Below are positions 1 through 11,736 of a stretch of 64,000 nucleotides of DNA, in pieces. The stretch's first letter is position 1; each line of letters begins with the position of its first letter. Source of the stretch: Ectobius pallidus (taxonomy: Eukaryota; Arthropoda; Insecta; Blattodea; Ectobiidae); contig CAXKWD010000006.1 in assembly GCA_964059195.1 (NCBI GenBank), forward strand, positions 8,362,530 to 8,426,529, given 5' to 3'. A program made the position numbers and the translations under genes. The notes under the pieces were generated by a model, which saw only the letters and a list, made by a program, of their open reading frames with translations, searched no databases and was not told the DNA's origin.

Positions 1-168
1 CGAGATTCTGCTGAAATGTGGTTTCTTTGGTTGACAACACTGCAGAAAGACAGGCGGGCTAGCTATGTTTTCTTACCCCAACCCTCGCTTCCCCGTAAAA
101 CCAGCGCCCAAGAAATGGCGCACGGGTAGTATATATTGTAGGGATCCAGGCCCGTTGAGGATCAGAAA
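1..168. other. Left edge: short dispersed repeat plus LTR-proximal scrap
   Basis: No gene. Bases about 75-131 match a GC-rich motif (core GGCGCRCGGGTAG) that recurs inverted at about 17646-17700 and directly near 18365-18396, so this is probably an end of the MITE described there. Bases about 141-168 resemble the strip just inside the BEL-A LTRs at 40630-40656, so the neighbouring LTR copy keeps a little internal sequence on this side. Confidence 0.4.
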
Positions 169-473
169 TGTAGGCCGGTGTCCCTAACAGAATTTTGCAA
201 TAGGATTTTCGGAGGACCACTGGGAAAACCCAGAAAATATATATGCTTAGAAGTGCAGGAATATTGAAGGAAGCAGGAATAATGGAGAGAGAGTATTGTT
301 GCTTTATTCTTCTTTTCTTGTAGATTACTGCTTCTCTTCTTACCTGGAGTTGTATTTGATATAGATCAGTATTGAATAGCACTTTGCTATTTTACACTAG
401 GTATATTTCAGGATTGACTTAAAGTTCACTTGCTCTAAGAATACACCATGCTTTGTGATCTACAACAGTAATA

Positions 474-1804
474 CAGGTTGCGGCAGAAATAGTTAGACGA
501 TTTAAAATTCGCGCCAAATACTTATCCCGATAGGTAGCGCTCTGATTATTGTTTTGTTTTGTTAAGTGATTCATACCATTTAGTTTGCCATGGATCGCTG
601 GTCGAGTACACATCGCGCTTTCGCAGTTGAATATTTTTTTAAGAATAAGGACTCCGCCACTTTGACGCAACGTGGATTCAGAAGACATTTCAACTTAGGA
701 AGAAATGGAAAAGTTCCAACACGACAGACCATTTTGAATTGGGTAAAACAATTCAGAGGAACTGCTTCAGCCACAAATAAGAAATCTGAAGGTCGTCCAC
801 GTGCCGTGCGAACTCCAGAAAATGTACAGAGAGTAAGGGAGGCATTGTTGCGTAGTCCTAGGCGTTCCGCTCGACGACATTCTGCGGCACTAGGCATTTC
901 CGATACAAGCGTCCGACGGATTTTGTGCGAGGATCTACACTTTCACCCATTCAAAATTCAACTGGTACATGAATTACATCCTCAAGACTTGAATCAACGG
1001 ACACAATTTTGTGAGAGGGTGTTAGAAATGCATAATGAAGACCCGCAGTTTCTTCAGAAGCTACTCATGTCTGACGAGGCACATTTCCATCTCAATGGAT
1101 CTGTTAATAGGCACAACAGCAGATATTGGGCACCCATCAACCCACAGGTTTTACATGAAATGCCACTTCATAGCCCAAAGGTTACAGTATGGTGTGGTGT
1201 TGGTTGGTATGGGATTATTGGACCATACTTTTTTGAGGACGATGAAGGAAACACTGTAACTGTGACGTCTCCTCGATATGTGACTATGCTGAATACATTT
1301 TTGAACCCAGAGCTTCGTAGACGTCGGCTTCGTAGACACCTTGTATGGTTCCAACAAGATGGTGCCACATCACACACAGCAAATGCTTCTATGGCAGTTG
1401 TTAACCGAATGTTCCCAGGGAGAGTAATGTCTCGTAATGGCAATGTTACATGGCCTGCACGCTCACCTGATTTATCTGCGTGTGATTTCTTCTTGTGGGG
1501 GTATCTGAAGCAAGAAGTCTATGCAGAACGACCTCACACCTTACAGGAATTGAGGGACTCCATCACTACCGCAATAGAACAAACTCCGCTGGATATGGTG
1601 AGGAAAGCTATGAACAGTGTAAGGCGACGTGCAGAGGTTTGTGTGATGAACAATGGTGCTCACCTGAAAGAGATTATCTTCAAAACTTGACTTGCAAAGG
1701 TAATGGTAGACTGTGTACTTTACAGTAATGTATGTGTTTACTAAATAAATGCGAGTTTTTATTTAAATTTTGCGAATAAACATCGTCTAATTATTTCTGC
1801 CCTG
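474..1804 (+). mobile_element. Intact mariner-family transposon (DD41D type)
   Basis: A 1331-bp element with imperfect terminal inverted repeats: the ends share CAGG and GCAGAAATARTTAGACGAT, but the left end has five extra bases after CAGG. TA dinucleotides flank it at 472-473 and 1805-1806. The BEL-A LTR copies give the empty site: where they read AATAATATAAGTT, this copy reads AATA, the element, then TATAAAGTT, so insertion at one TA with TA duplication is seen directly. It holds one uninterrupted transposase gene with an AATAAA close to the 3' end. Length and layout match the mariner superfamily. Confidence 0.92.
590..1690 (+). CDS. Mariner-family DD41D transposase
   Basis: A 366-residue cut-and-paste transposase, expected to bind the element's terminal repeats and integrate at TA. 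Residues 5-60 look like the arthropod transposase N-terminal helix-turn-helix, ending in WVKQFRG; a GRPR hinge follows at 68-71 and a second helix-turn-helix spans roughly 75-115. The RNase H-fold catalytic acids are D162 (MSDEAHFHLNG), D257 (WFQQDGATSHT) and D299 (SACDFFLWG). The gap from D257 to D299 is 41 residues, hence DD41D, aligning the third acid as in Mos1; choosing D294 of RSPDL instead would give 36. No stop or frameshift. The ATG at 590 is the first in frame and sits about 115 bp inside the left end, normal for mariners. The copy may be active or recently so; expression cannot be judged. Confidence 0.9.
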   Translation: MDRWSSTHRAFAVEYFFKNKDSATLTQRGFRRHFNLGRNGKVPTRQTILNWVKQFRGTASATNKKSEGRPRAVRTPENVQRVREALLRSPRRSARRHSAALGISDTSVRRILCEDLHFHPFKIQLVHELHPQDLNQRTQFCERVLEMHNEDPQFLQKLLMSDEAHFHLNGSVNRHNSRYWAPINPQVLHEMPLHSPKVTVWCGVGWYGIIGPYFFEDDEGNTVTVTSPRYVTMLNTFLNPELRRRRLRRHLVWFQQDGATSHTANASMAVVNRMFPGRVMSRNGNVTWPARSPDLSACDFFLWGYLKQEVYAERPHTLQELRDSITTAIEQTPLDMVRKAMNSVRRRAEVCVMNNGAHLKEIIFKT

Positions 1805-3175
1805 TATAAAGTTCTTTATTTAATATCAAATTACAAACTTCTGGAATAATTCAGTTGTATTGGCTCAAAATACTACTGCAGTATACTCTATCTGCAAGTA
1901 GGAAAAGAGAAGCTGCAATTGCTTGCCAAAACTTCTTAACTTTATAAAAGCTGAATTACTTTTGTAAAAAACACTAGTTAGCTAGACCAATCCTTGGTCT
2001 TTGAGTAATATTATAGTTTATTCAAACTACTACGGCAGCATATTTGGCTTGCACGTAGAGGAAAAGAGGAGCTGCAAGGATGCCAAAACTCCCTACAATT
2101 ATATAAGCAGTATTTACTTTAGCTACATAAAGATGCTAAGCCTTACTTGGCTTTGTGTGTTAATACAATTTGCTTTATTTTACTTAACTTGTTTTGCGAC
2201 TACATCTGATGAGAATGTGACTGCATTTAGCCGGACTGTAGTTAAGGGATGTACAGTTATTGAAGCTGAAGTTCTATGGTGATGTAGATCATCTTGAACG
2301 GTGGCCAGTAGCGAGTCCTTCCATGGCTACAAGCTACGCTCCACGAAGTTCTAGTGATGTCCAAGAATCCACCTCCTGGTAGACTATGTAGTGGCTGCTA
2401 ATGCTGGTTCCATGCGTAGTTGTATGTAGAAACTGTACAATAATATATTCAGACTTGTGGTCTGTTGCTAAATTGGGGCTGTGCCCTTACGAAGCGACGA
2501 TCGGTGAGAGAATGAGAGAAGTCTAACGGCCAAAATGCGTTCACATAATCATCTTACAAAGAGTCAGATTCTAGAATCCTATGGAAGGCTCTTCTAGAAG
2601 TTTCACGTAGCTTCCATCCAGAATAAAGGCAGAGTTAAAAATAATAACATGCTGTAATTATTCTGTAACTTAAAAAATTGGTATGTGAGCATTTGCATTA
2701 TAATTGTAATGTATAATTACAGAGAAATTCAATAATTATAATGCGGTAAATAATCGATCTATTCAAAAGCTGCTTCTATAATCAATTGCACTAATCGATA
2801 TGACGCTTCTAAGTAGGCTAATGTATTCTGGCCGTAGCGCCAAGTAAATGTTAATGTTCTGTCACTCGACTTATCGATATCAGTTCGATGTCGGCAATGC
2901 AGCTTTCTGTTGCTAATTAACATTAATTACTGAATCTAATGATAATAGCTAATAGTAACAGGAATAAATATGTAAAACTATTCCTTAGTTTATCACAATA
3001 CAGAGTATAATAGATATTTTCTTTATCTAAATGTAAATAAATAGGTAGAAGCGTGCCAAGAATTCTGTCTACTGGTAATTGGCATCAGTGCCATCTAGCG
3101 ATTTGTATTAATACTTCGTTACTAGTATTTGCTATAAAAGTATAATAAATGGGCTCTAAGCTGTACGAGCTTACA

Positions 3176-5671
3176 TATATATTACTGTATACATTATCCA
3201 GCAGAATACAGTATGAAAACAGCTACGTTATTGAAAATTCAAAGCTGAACGTTATTTTGTTGATGAAACCAACAGCTTGTGGTTTTCAGTATTATTTGTG
3301 ACTTTTGCAAAATCCCGCAATTGAAGAAGCTATAAAGAAAGCAATATTGTCTGTTGCTATGTTTTGGTTTGACTCTGGTTCACACAGACTATTCCTACAT
3401 ATGACAGTTGACCTGTTTGTCATGCCTGACATTCTGCTGTATTTTTCTTTAACTTCAGTGTACACCAAAAGGAATTTAATTGCATTGAAAAAGTACCATA
3501 TAACCTCCGGTTTCATAGAACTTTTATGCTCATAGTAGGTATATTAATATTAGTTATCAGTATTAGTCTTCTGTGTCATAAGAATAAGTTATTTTCTAAT
3601 AATATTAGTTATGAGTTCACAGCTCTAAGATATTATTAAATGTTGCTAATATTAGTAGTAAACAGTTTCATAGACTGCAGAACTAATAAAATTTACTTAT
3701 AATATTTGGTGTTTTTCTACAAGTGTTTTTGGACCAATAACTTATTCTCAAACCCAAGTAATTCAGTTTTCATGATCTTAAACTTGTGGAAAATGAATCA
3801 CTCTGATTTAATTATCAATTTATTTATACGCTAACAAAGGAATTTTTGTCATAACAAGTTTTTAGGATTTGTGGTTAGATTTTAGTACATAAGCCTACTG
3901 CTATATTGAATAAGGGCCTGGCAGATTTATTCATTTCTTAGAGCTAGTTATTATTTGTTACATTTATGAAGATACTAACTTAAAAGGCTCAGCGTGGCCT
4001 GGGTTTTTATTTTGTAATTTGAAATTAACTTATGAAGGACTTTTGATTTTCAAACTCTAGGGCCTTGTATATATGTAGGCCTACATAGAACTTGAAGTGA
4101 GGAAGAATGACTTATCACACTCAAACTATTCCCTCAGAAAATGCTAGATATAGCTTTTAATGGCTCACTGAGGATGTCGAATGTTGCATTCCGTTGCTTC
4201 TACACACCATGCCTGGGAGGGGTTTGAAATAAGAAGAAACATAAATTCCGATTACATAAGATTGTATTGTCTATATGGAAATTTTTATTTCTCACTCTCA
4301 TGTTACCATACAACCATTTCGGAGCTGAAATTAAACAAAAAAATCAATATCACTTTCATACTTTTCTCCCCCAAAACCTGGGACATTATATACTATACAT
4401 ATGTATACATATACATATACATGGGACATAAATAATATAACTTACTGAATATACTTCTTGTAGATGTTTAGGGCCTATGATAAACATCCCTATACAAAGC
4501 CTACAGCTGTGAGTGTCGTATCAGTGGATAGGATTTTTTACTGACTTCTGATATAGCATACTCACTGGTACACGCTTAAGCTGTCCCTGCAATACGACTG
4601 CTTATTCCACATCAAAATGTGAAGTGAGAATATATTTTCCATGTCGAGGGTAGAGAAAGTTATGTGACTACTACACATTGTGCTTTATTTTCTTGGATTT
4701 CATTCTTCATTAATTATTTTCACAAATGTATTAATTGCATCGATAGCATCAGAATTTGTTAAAGCCCAGTATTATATAGTTCCCTAAGTCCTATGTGAAC
4801 ACTGTAAACAATACACTGAACTGTGATGATAACTGAATTGCATTTCATTTTTCAGTATATTTTCAGAAATTATATAAATTTTGAAGGGAAAGAGTGGCTT
4901 GTTTGAATTTTAATGTTGACCGCGTTACTTCCCTTGCTTAACTGAGTATGTGTGCAAAATTTCGTGCAAATTGGTCAAGAAATGAACATTTGTATACGAA
5001 ACATACATACACATTTTTGATTTGGTTTGGTTGCAAGACTCACACTTTTTTTTTGGTTTTGTTATGAAAATATGTACGCGGAACTCTCAAACTGTGAATA
5101 TGTCACACTTCTTTGTCGATTTTTTTTCCTTGTTTGGTATGTGAACACTCTAACTGTGCCTCATTTCACATTTCCGACTTTTTCCGTGTATTTTCCAAAA
5201 ATGTTGTTTCATACAAACCTTGTCCTGACAATTACGAACACAACAAACAAAAAATCAGCCAAATCGGTCGAGCCGTTCTCAAGTGATGCGGCAACATACA
5301 TTTTGGCAATTCATTTTTATTTATGTAGTTATGTAGGCTGTGCTGCTTTTGAAATAGTATTGAGAGAAATACTAAGAAGGGAAAATACACAAATAACAAT
5401 CCAGACATAACTTCCAAATCAATCAGGTGACTAATGAACTAGTAATATTAGAGTAGGCTACGTATCTCTATGAAACAAGATTTTGTTAACTAATGAATAA
5501 TATTATGAGTTCTAATATTATTAGCAAGTTCTATGAAACAGGGCTGTCAGGCAGATATCTGATTTATGCATATGTGCTGGTTTGTTTATGTAGGTTTTAC
5601 ATTCATTGCATCCATCCATGGAGTGCACTCGGTATAAGATTGTCTAATTTAATCTTAATTATGTTTTGCAG
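3176..5671. other. Intron or intergenic DNA upstream of the host exon
   Basis: No gene recognised. AT-rich and low in coding potential, with a short ATAC-type microsatellite near 4397-4426. Two stretches (about 4915-5015 and 5235-5300) contain wording common at the 3' ends of dispersed insect repeats (GCAAATTGGTCAAGAAATG and AAATCGGTCGAGCCGTTCTC), but no element boundaries could be set. The segment ends in a good acceptor (pyrimidine-rich run, then TTTTGCAG at 5664-5671). Confidence 0.4.
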
Positions 5672-6319
5672 TGAGAAAACCTTCACCAATTCAGATAGAA
5701 ACAGAAGAAGAAGTAACAGATATATCAGAAACACCATCACCAAGAGGAAAAAAGAAAAAGGACGGGAAGAAAGGTGGATTCAAGAAGGGTGGTGGAAAGA
5801 AACGAAAAAAGGATGAAGCTGGAGGAACTGAAAGTGACGAAGGTGGTGATGGAGGTGATAAGAAAGGTAGAAAAAAGAAAAATAAAGGAGCAAAGGGTAA
5901 AGAGGAAGCAGGAGCTACTACCGATGAAGAAACAGACCAAACTGCAAAGGATGGTACAGATGATGAGGGGAAAGGTACAACTGCAGAAGAATCTGCAGAG
6001 GAAGGTGTGGATGGAGAAAGTCCTCCTCCAGGGGAAGGAGTTGCAGAGGATCCTGAAGGAGAAAGTACAGTAGAGGGGAGCACCACTGCAGGAAGTCCTG
6101 TTGAAGGAACTACAACTGAAGACGAACGAGAACCCGGGCTAGAAGAAGAAGCCGAAACAACAGATGCTACAGAAGACGAAGAAGGGAAGCCAGAAGCTGA
6201 AAAGAAAAAGAAGGGTAAAGGGAAAGGGAAGAAGGGAGGTGCAGGAGCAAGAAAAGGTACGGGAAAGAAGACAGAAAGTGGTAAAGTCAAGAAGCGTGGC
6301 CGGAAAAGTCCTGAAACCT
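5672..6319 (+). CDS. Host gene exon, Lys/Glu/Gly-rich protein segment
   Basis: A 648-bp open exon bounded by acceptor TTTTGCAG and a consensus donor GTAAGT at 6320. It encodes about 216 residues of low-complexity, highly charged sequence: KKKK and KGKGKGKK runs alternate with acidic, Thr/Ser-rich stretches such as TTDEETDQT, with no folded domain, signal peptide or membrane segment. The exon starts and ends in codon phase 1, and its single trailing base joins the next exon (17254-17318) without breaking the frame. That phase match is the main evidence that it is a real exon and not a repeat. The protein is unknown to me; such tracts occur in nuclear, cytoskeletal and muscle proteins. Flanking exons lie outside the window or were not found. 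Confidence 0.72.
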
Positions 6320-7749
6320 GTAAGTGGCTGTTACATTTTTATTACTTTGCTAGTATTCTTTTAGTACGTAATATTACATACGATCCCATTAACCTTCGAA
6401 TGCAAAGGTGAAACATGTTACCATGGGTGTATTTATGAAATTCAAGAAATAATGTTCTATAGGTTACATTGTAAATTTCATATACCAATATAATGTATTC
6501 TATTAGCTTAGTACATATGAATGTTGTTTTAGAAGTATGTGCGGTGGTCTTAAAAATTTTTATAAAGGTTCCTCTGAAATTCTTAGTACCGACTCTTCAT
6601 CTAAATAACGTGGCTTATTCAGGGTAGGTCTATATCATTTTCTCTTAGACCTGTCAGGAAATAAATTGTTTACTCTGACCTCAAAACAATCAAAAAAGAA
6701 TACCACTATTAAATTTAGGAATTTATCCTATCTAAACACAACACGTAAAAAAATTAACAACAAAACCATATCAGACAAAAGACTTGCATAATTCAGTGGA
6801 TTTGGGTCTCACAGTCCCACGAAGTGATTTGTTGCAACACAGATTACATGTGGAAATTTGCTAGAAAATATCACAAAAAATCAGAAATTTGCATAACTGA
6901 GGAAAATTCTCATTTGTAAATACATGTTTTGTATTTTATGTAAATCTAAAGTAACTTTTGTTGGTAATTATCCTATCTGCTTAGCCTATTTTCAGTAGCG
7001 GTCAGGTGTTGTTTTTTTGATATTTCAAAGGCTTGTAGCTCATTTATCCCTTCGAGTCACACAATGATTTGGTTTTTATTTTAAAATACACTATAAGGGC
7101 TTCTCATCCTGGCATTTTCAGATTTTTATCACCTGTCCCACATTTTTTGGAACTGAAAAAAAGCACAATTTAACATTTTTTTGAAGTTCAAGCAAATTTT
7201 TCAGGCTGAAGGACCACCAGTAAAAGCTCAGTTTTTTTCCTACACATACTCCTCATAAATAAGTGTAAAATGAAAAAAAAAATTGCCTTGTTACTCCAAG
7301 TCCTTCATTGGTTTTTTAATGCCTAAAATTACGCAAACGAAGAACCTCTGTTTAGACTTAACTTAAATCTAATTTATTACGCAAAAATGAAAGTCCATTC
7401 TTTAAGCTTTCCAATGAGCCCTATCTGATCATCCTACTGATTGAAATAGAAATTCTATGGCTTTCAGAAAATAAGTCTGAAATTACATTTTTTGCGTGTT
7501 CGTGTTCTAAACAAATGCCTATATCTCAGGAGTAAAATATCTTAGAGGTATAAAAAGATTTGTTTTGGGGTTCAGAAGATTGGTACACTTCACCTACCAA
7601 ATTTCATCAAAATCAAAATTGGTCTCGGCAAAAAGTTTTCTTAAAATTTGTTGATTTAATATGGAATGACCCTAAAGGATAAATATAAAGTATATTAAAG
7701 GAATACCAACAAAAATAATACAATTTATTGATTGATACAAATAATTGAT
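6320..7749. other. Intron, no gene seen
   Basis: AT-rich intron beginning with the GTAAGT donor. No coding signal. The end of one stretch (about 7655-7675, reading AATATGGAATGACCCT) looks like the terminus of a transposon-derived repeat, but no matching opposite end was found. Confidence 0.4.
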
Positions 7750-8440
7750 TTTTTAGTAGTGGCAACTATTTTATTTCTCCCCATATAGCATATGTACATG
7801 GTTCTAAGTTTTATAGGCCTTCGACGTAATAACCACCATTGCATACAACATGTTCCCCGCGATGCGTAAGTCTTTGGAACTTGTTGGCACTGCCTAATCT
7901 GTTGATGGTGTGAAGAGAGCAGTCAGTTGCCTGTAAAACATGATTGCGATGGTGTGATCTTAAAACATACCGTTCCTCCAAAACAGAACGTTATTGCGGA
8001 GTACTACTGTTCGTTCTTGCAAAACAATCTGCGAGCTGCTCTGAGAAGAAAACGACGACACTTCATCATTCTGCATGACAGCGCTAGGGCGCATACAGCA
8101 GGAGTTGTGTCTGAACTGTTCAATCACTGGGGCTGGGAGGTGCTCTATCACTCTCCGTACTCTCCAGGTTTAAGTCCCTGCGACTTTGATCTAATCCTGA
8201 AGATGGAGTCACTTTGCGGGATTCGCTTTTGTTTGGTTGAAAATGTTTTACAGGCAACCGACCGCTCTCATCGCACCAACAACAGATTAGGCAGTGCCAA
8301 TGGGACTCAAAAACTTCCACATCGCTGGGAACATGTTGTATGGAGTGGTGATTACATCAAAGGCCTACCGGTATAAAACTTAGAACCCTGTACATATGCT
8401 ATGTATGGAGAAATAAAATAGTTGCCAGAACTAAAAAAAC
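7750..8440 (+). mobile_element. DD34D mariner remnant with 3' end duplicated as inverted arms
   Basis: Bases about 7750-7947 and 8243-8440 are inverted copies of each other, roughly 200 bp at about 85 percent identity by eye. Both arms read toward the outside as the C-terminal end of a mariner transposase (RLGSAN, then THRGEHVV or PHRWEHVV) followed by the 3' untranslated end ATAAAATAGTTGCCA. The central 295 bp carries part of the catalytic domain. So this is not an ordinary mariner with short inverted repeats: the 5' half was lost and replaced by an inverted copy of the 3' quarter. No target duplication could be fixed at the edges. Confidence 0.75.
7927..8376 (+). pseudogene. Mariner DD34D transposase, C-terminal fragment
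   Basis: About 149 open residues covering the end of a mariner transposase. Visible landmarks are HDSARAHT, holding the second catalytic Asp, and YSPGLSPCDF, holding the third, with 34 residues between them: the classical DD34D spacing. The usual SPDL is SPGL here, a change next to but not in the catalytic acid. The first Asp and the DNA-binding half are absent, so the copy cannot be functional. The last third of the frame lies in the right inverted arm; the left arm encodes the same tail on the other strand. Confidence 0.8.
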
Positions 8441-8467
8441 AACTCTTGTACAATAGATACCATAATA

Positions 8468-10833
8468 CAGTCAAACCTCCTTATAGCGATATTTCCGGGC
8501 CCTAGCAAATTATATTGTTATATGAGGGTTATTGTTATATCGAGGGACATCTTAAGAAAGCTGCATGGAAAACAACAAACCGAATTATGTACTTACACAG
8601 CCTAATGGAAGAATTTATTTAACATATACTGTAACAAACACAACACTTTCCTCATTTTCTCTTTTCTTTTTAAGAAGTGTAGCCAATGTAGATTGCAACT
8701 TCTGTCTGCTTCAAACCTTCATCCAAATATTTAAACGCCTCTAATTTTCTTTTGAGACTTCCTGATTTTTGTTAAGCGGAAGCCATATTTATTTTTTGCC
8801 CGCCCACTGAAAAATAACTTTAAAGACTGGTTAGCTATTTAACATCAGCTAGCATACGTTGTAGAAAGTTCAGTCACACGGAGGGGTGGAAAGAGGGAAG
8901 TTGGTGACCAAAAAGGAGAGGGAAGAGAGAAGAAAGACAGAACAATCACAAAGTATCCTTGTACTGAGAGTAAAATTTCTCTTCAGGAATTTCTAATGGT
9001 AGCCACCTCGGCTGGGAAGGACATTAATAGACTGGTTATCTGTTACCTGCTACTGCCTACAGGGCTAAGTTGCTGGTCTACTTTAAAATATATATCGTTA
9101 TAAAAGGGTGTTTACAAAATATCTTAATCGCTATAACGAGGGACAAGTAACATTATTAGTAGTAGTAGTAAGTATTCTGCCTTCCGGCAGGTTTTCAAAC
9201 TTGGTACGCGAATTTTGTTTTCCAAAACTGTCTATCCTCTGCTTCCTCCTTCAGCATCCAATATTTCCGCTTTTCCCTTAAATCGTCCAACAGCTGAATT
9301 CTTCTTCTTCCAAGTCTAGTTGTACCCTCCAATCTTCCTTCTACAACATCATGTAATAAGCAGTTCCTTCTGAGAATGTGCCCAACCCAGTTTGCTTTCC
9401 TCTGACGAATTGTGTGTATGATTGACTTCTTCTCACCCACTCTACTCAGAACCTCTTCGTTTGTCACCATGTCCATCCACTTTATATTTTCTATCTGTCT
9501 CCAGCACCACATTTCAAAACTTTCTTAATATTTCTTCTCTAATTTCCTCAAAGTCCATGTCTCTGATCCATACAAAGCAATACTCCAAATATAACACTTC
9601 ACCAGGTTTTTACGTAGCTCTAGGTTCAGACTACTAGTTAGCAGAGTTCTCTTCTTCATAAATGCTCTCTTGGCCATGGCAATTCTTGATCTTATCTCCT
9701 TGGTGCAATAGGCATCTTTCGTCAGTACACTTCCTAAGTATTTGAACTGGTTCACGTTCTCTAATTCTTGATTTCCCATGATTATTTGAAGCGGCTCTTC
9801 TCTCTTCGATATCCTCATCACCTTCGATTTACCTATGTTGATTTCCATTCCATACTTTCTTCCTGTTTCCACCAGCCTGTCAATCATTCCTTGCAATATT
9901 CTTTGTTTCTTATTAAGGTAGAAAATTTGCTGGGACCATAGAAAAAAAATCCCTTTAGGCAGGCCTACAGGCTGAGGTAGATTTCAAAGTGCTTTTGGTT
10001 TAATTTATTATCGCTGCGCAGCACTCTTCTTTTTTAGCCTTGGCATGGCAAACCCGCAGTAATAAGAACTGAATTCGGTAAAGAGGAAGAGCCTACAATC
10101 ATTTGTTTTGACAACAAGAATAGAATATAATATTCTGGGAGGCCGTGCGGAAGATCAGCAATGAATAAAATTAGCAAAGCCGCTAAACAAGACAAAATTA
10201 TGATATTATAATAATTCTTTTAAGTGTTATTATTTTCAAACATTAAAATCTCGCGTCATATGAGAGCTATCAAGAAACTATTTATTGATTTGTAGAGTAC
10301 TCATCAAGAGCTTTTCAACGATACCCCACAAGACGTGGTTTGAAAAGTTTCGAATTTTCATCCCCCACCCTCACTCGAACCCCCGAATCGTTGGTGTCAC
10401 TGTGAACTCCATAGGGAGTACTCTAATTTATTCAAACAAAGTTTCCCTCTATACTTCATAGGGGCCGAGATATACATTTTTAAAAATTTCAACCCCCTCC
10501 CCCGACCACCCCCTTGGGCCAATTTTGCCCATTAACGAACTTGTCCGAACTATTGGGCCTAGAAATAACGTAATAAAATTTGATTCAAATATCTTCAAAA
10601 TTACGGCCGCTATCGTGTAAAGATATATATATATATATAAATATCACAACATTTTTTTTTGAACGGGCCGTGGTTTCGTACTTAGGGGATCATGAAACGT
10701 AAAGATATGAAAGAATTTTTCGAAAATCATGACATGGTATCCATTGCAATAGGTAGATTTTTCTTCGAAATCTACCTAATATCGTTTAATGCGGGTTTAT
10801 CGGATTAGTTTTCGTTATATGGAGGTTTGACTG
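8468..10833. mobile_element. pogo/Tigger-like TIR element, nonautonomous, 2.4 kb
   Basis: The ends are CAGTCAAACCTCCTTATAG at 8468 and the inverted match ATATGGAGGTTTGACTG ending at 10833, each next to TA (8466-8467, 10834-10835). CAGTMAAACCTC ends with TATAACGA-like subterminal wording are typical of pogo/Tigger elements. Subterminal GTTATATCGAGGGA (8531-8544) recurs as GCTATAACGAGGGA (9131-9144). No pogo transposase was found; instead a LINE fragment sits inside on the minus strand (about 9154-9911). The 10330-10560 portion is C-rich and non-coding. Confidence 0.6.
9154..9911 (-). pseudogene. RTE-like non-LTR retrotransposon, 5'-truncated C-terminal RT piece
   Basis: Two minus-strand frames (9896-9525, then 9512-9195), separated by a frame break near 9520, together give the last third of an insect endonuclease/reverse-transcriptase polyprotein. 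Recognisable stretches are YGMEINIGKSKVMRIS, FKYLGSVLT, ALYGSETWTLRK and QRKANWVGHILRRN. The catalytic YADD core is missing because the copy is 5'-truncated at about 9911. Reading the minus strand, the frame is followed by a GCAGAATAC motif and a short TAC repeat, as expected of a LINE 3' tail. It lies inside the pogo-like element, so it is the younger of the two. The clade call comes from memory of similar proteins. Confidence 0.72.
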
Positions 10834-10950
10834 TAATACACAATACTAGCAATAAAATAATATTACAATTGGTATGTCTATAATGAAATATAAGGCAAAT
10901 ATGCATCCAATAATAATACAGAAGAGAAATAAAGCGAATTAAAAATTATA
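10834..10950. other. Short intron strip between two elements
   Basis: About 117 bp of AT-rich sequence between the TA of the pogo-like element and the TA at 10949-10950 that opens the next element. Nothing recognisable. Confidence 0.5.
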
Positions 10951-11736
10951 CAGGGTGTCCGGGAAAGACCTGACGAAAAAGAATAATTATATATCTGAAA
11001 CTATTGCATTTATTGACGTGATGTTTTCACGGTTACAAAGAGAAACACGATGCGTTTTAATAAGCCTCTATGTGAGCACCATTTGTGGCCCGATACTCAA
11101 TTTCGTGCCACACATGCGAAAGCATCTCCGGTGTGACTAGTGTTATTGCATCGTAGATTCGGCCACGCAAATCTGCATTATCGGTCACAGGCGTGCGATA
11201 CACAGGGTGTCCACATTCTGGAAAGTCAGTGAAAAGTCAGGGAATGTGAAATTGGTCAGTGAAAGTCAAGGAATTTGAGATTGGTCAGGGAAAGTCAGGG
11301 AATTCTTGCAGAAATTTCAGAAAGTTTCCCCAGTGATAGTAATTTGAGGGAAAAATTATGTGCTCCAGCCTGCCATAACCCAGGCTGTGTTAGCAAATTT
11401 GATATAAAATTTCCTGCGTAAAATGGCACACTGCGTATTGAAATGTCGTCTACTTTTGCAAGTGTTCAGCTTTGCCGGTAGATGGTGTCGATGGGTCACA
11501 TGGTGCAAAATCAGTGCTGCCATCTTGTAGGTCTGTAGTAGTCAGTCACTGCCTTGAATACCATTTGCATCGGGGTATGTCTTAACATCCTCAATCCCCC
11601 TTTTTATTTATTAAACCTAACATCTCTTGTCATATAAACTTAATTATTTCTTGGGGAGATCACATGTCTTACACATACGTAAACTAGTTGGAAATTGCAT
11701 CATGAGCAACATTTCCTGCATTTCCCATTCGAAATA

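Larger units (their letters stand above)
169..3175 (-). repeat. Diverged BEL-A-type LTR copy, split by a mariner
   Basis: After removing 474-1806 this stretch aligns by eye along its length with the LTRs at 21412-23086, 40657-42332 and 54658-56333, from TGTAGGC at one edge to GAGCTTACA at the other. It carries many more substitutions and indels than those three have among themselves, so it is an older, independent copy. Strip 141-168 looks like 5' leader next to the LTR, so this is a 5' LTR fragment rather than a clean solo LTR, and no target duplication is visible. Short open frames inside it, such as 2001-2282, are not credible genes. Confidence 0.75.

Noticed and set aside
2001..2282. Open frame inside the LTR, repeated at 21901, 41146 and 55147
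   Set aside because: It begins at a non-ATG codon, changes its end between copies through a one-base indel, and has no domain. It is LTR sequence, not a gene.
5691..6290. Long Ser/Pro/Phe-rich open frame on the minus strand
   Set aside because: It is the antisense shadow of the Lys/Glu-rich exon; low-complexity purine-rich coding DNA leaves the opposite strand free of stops.
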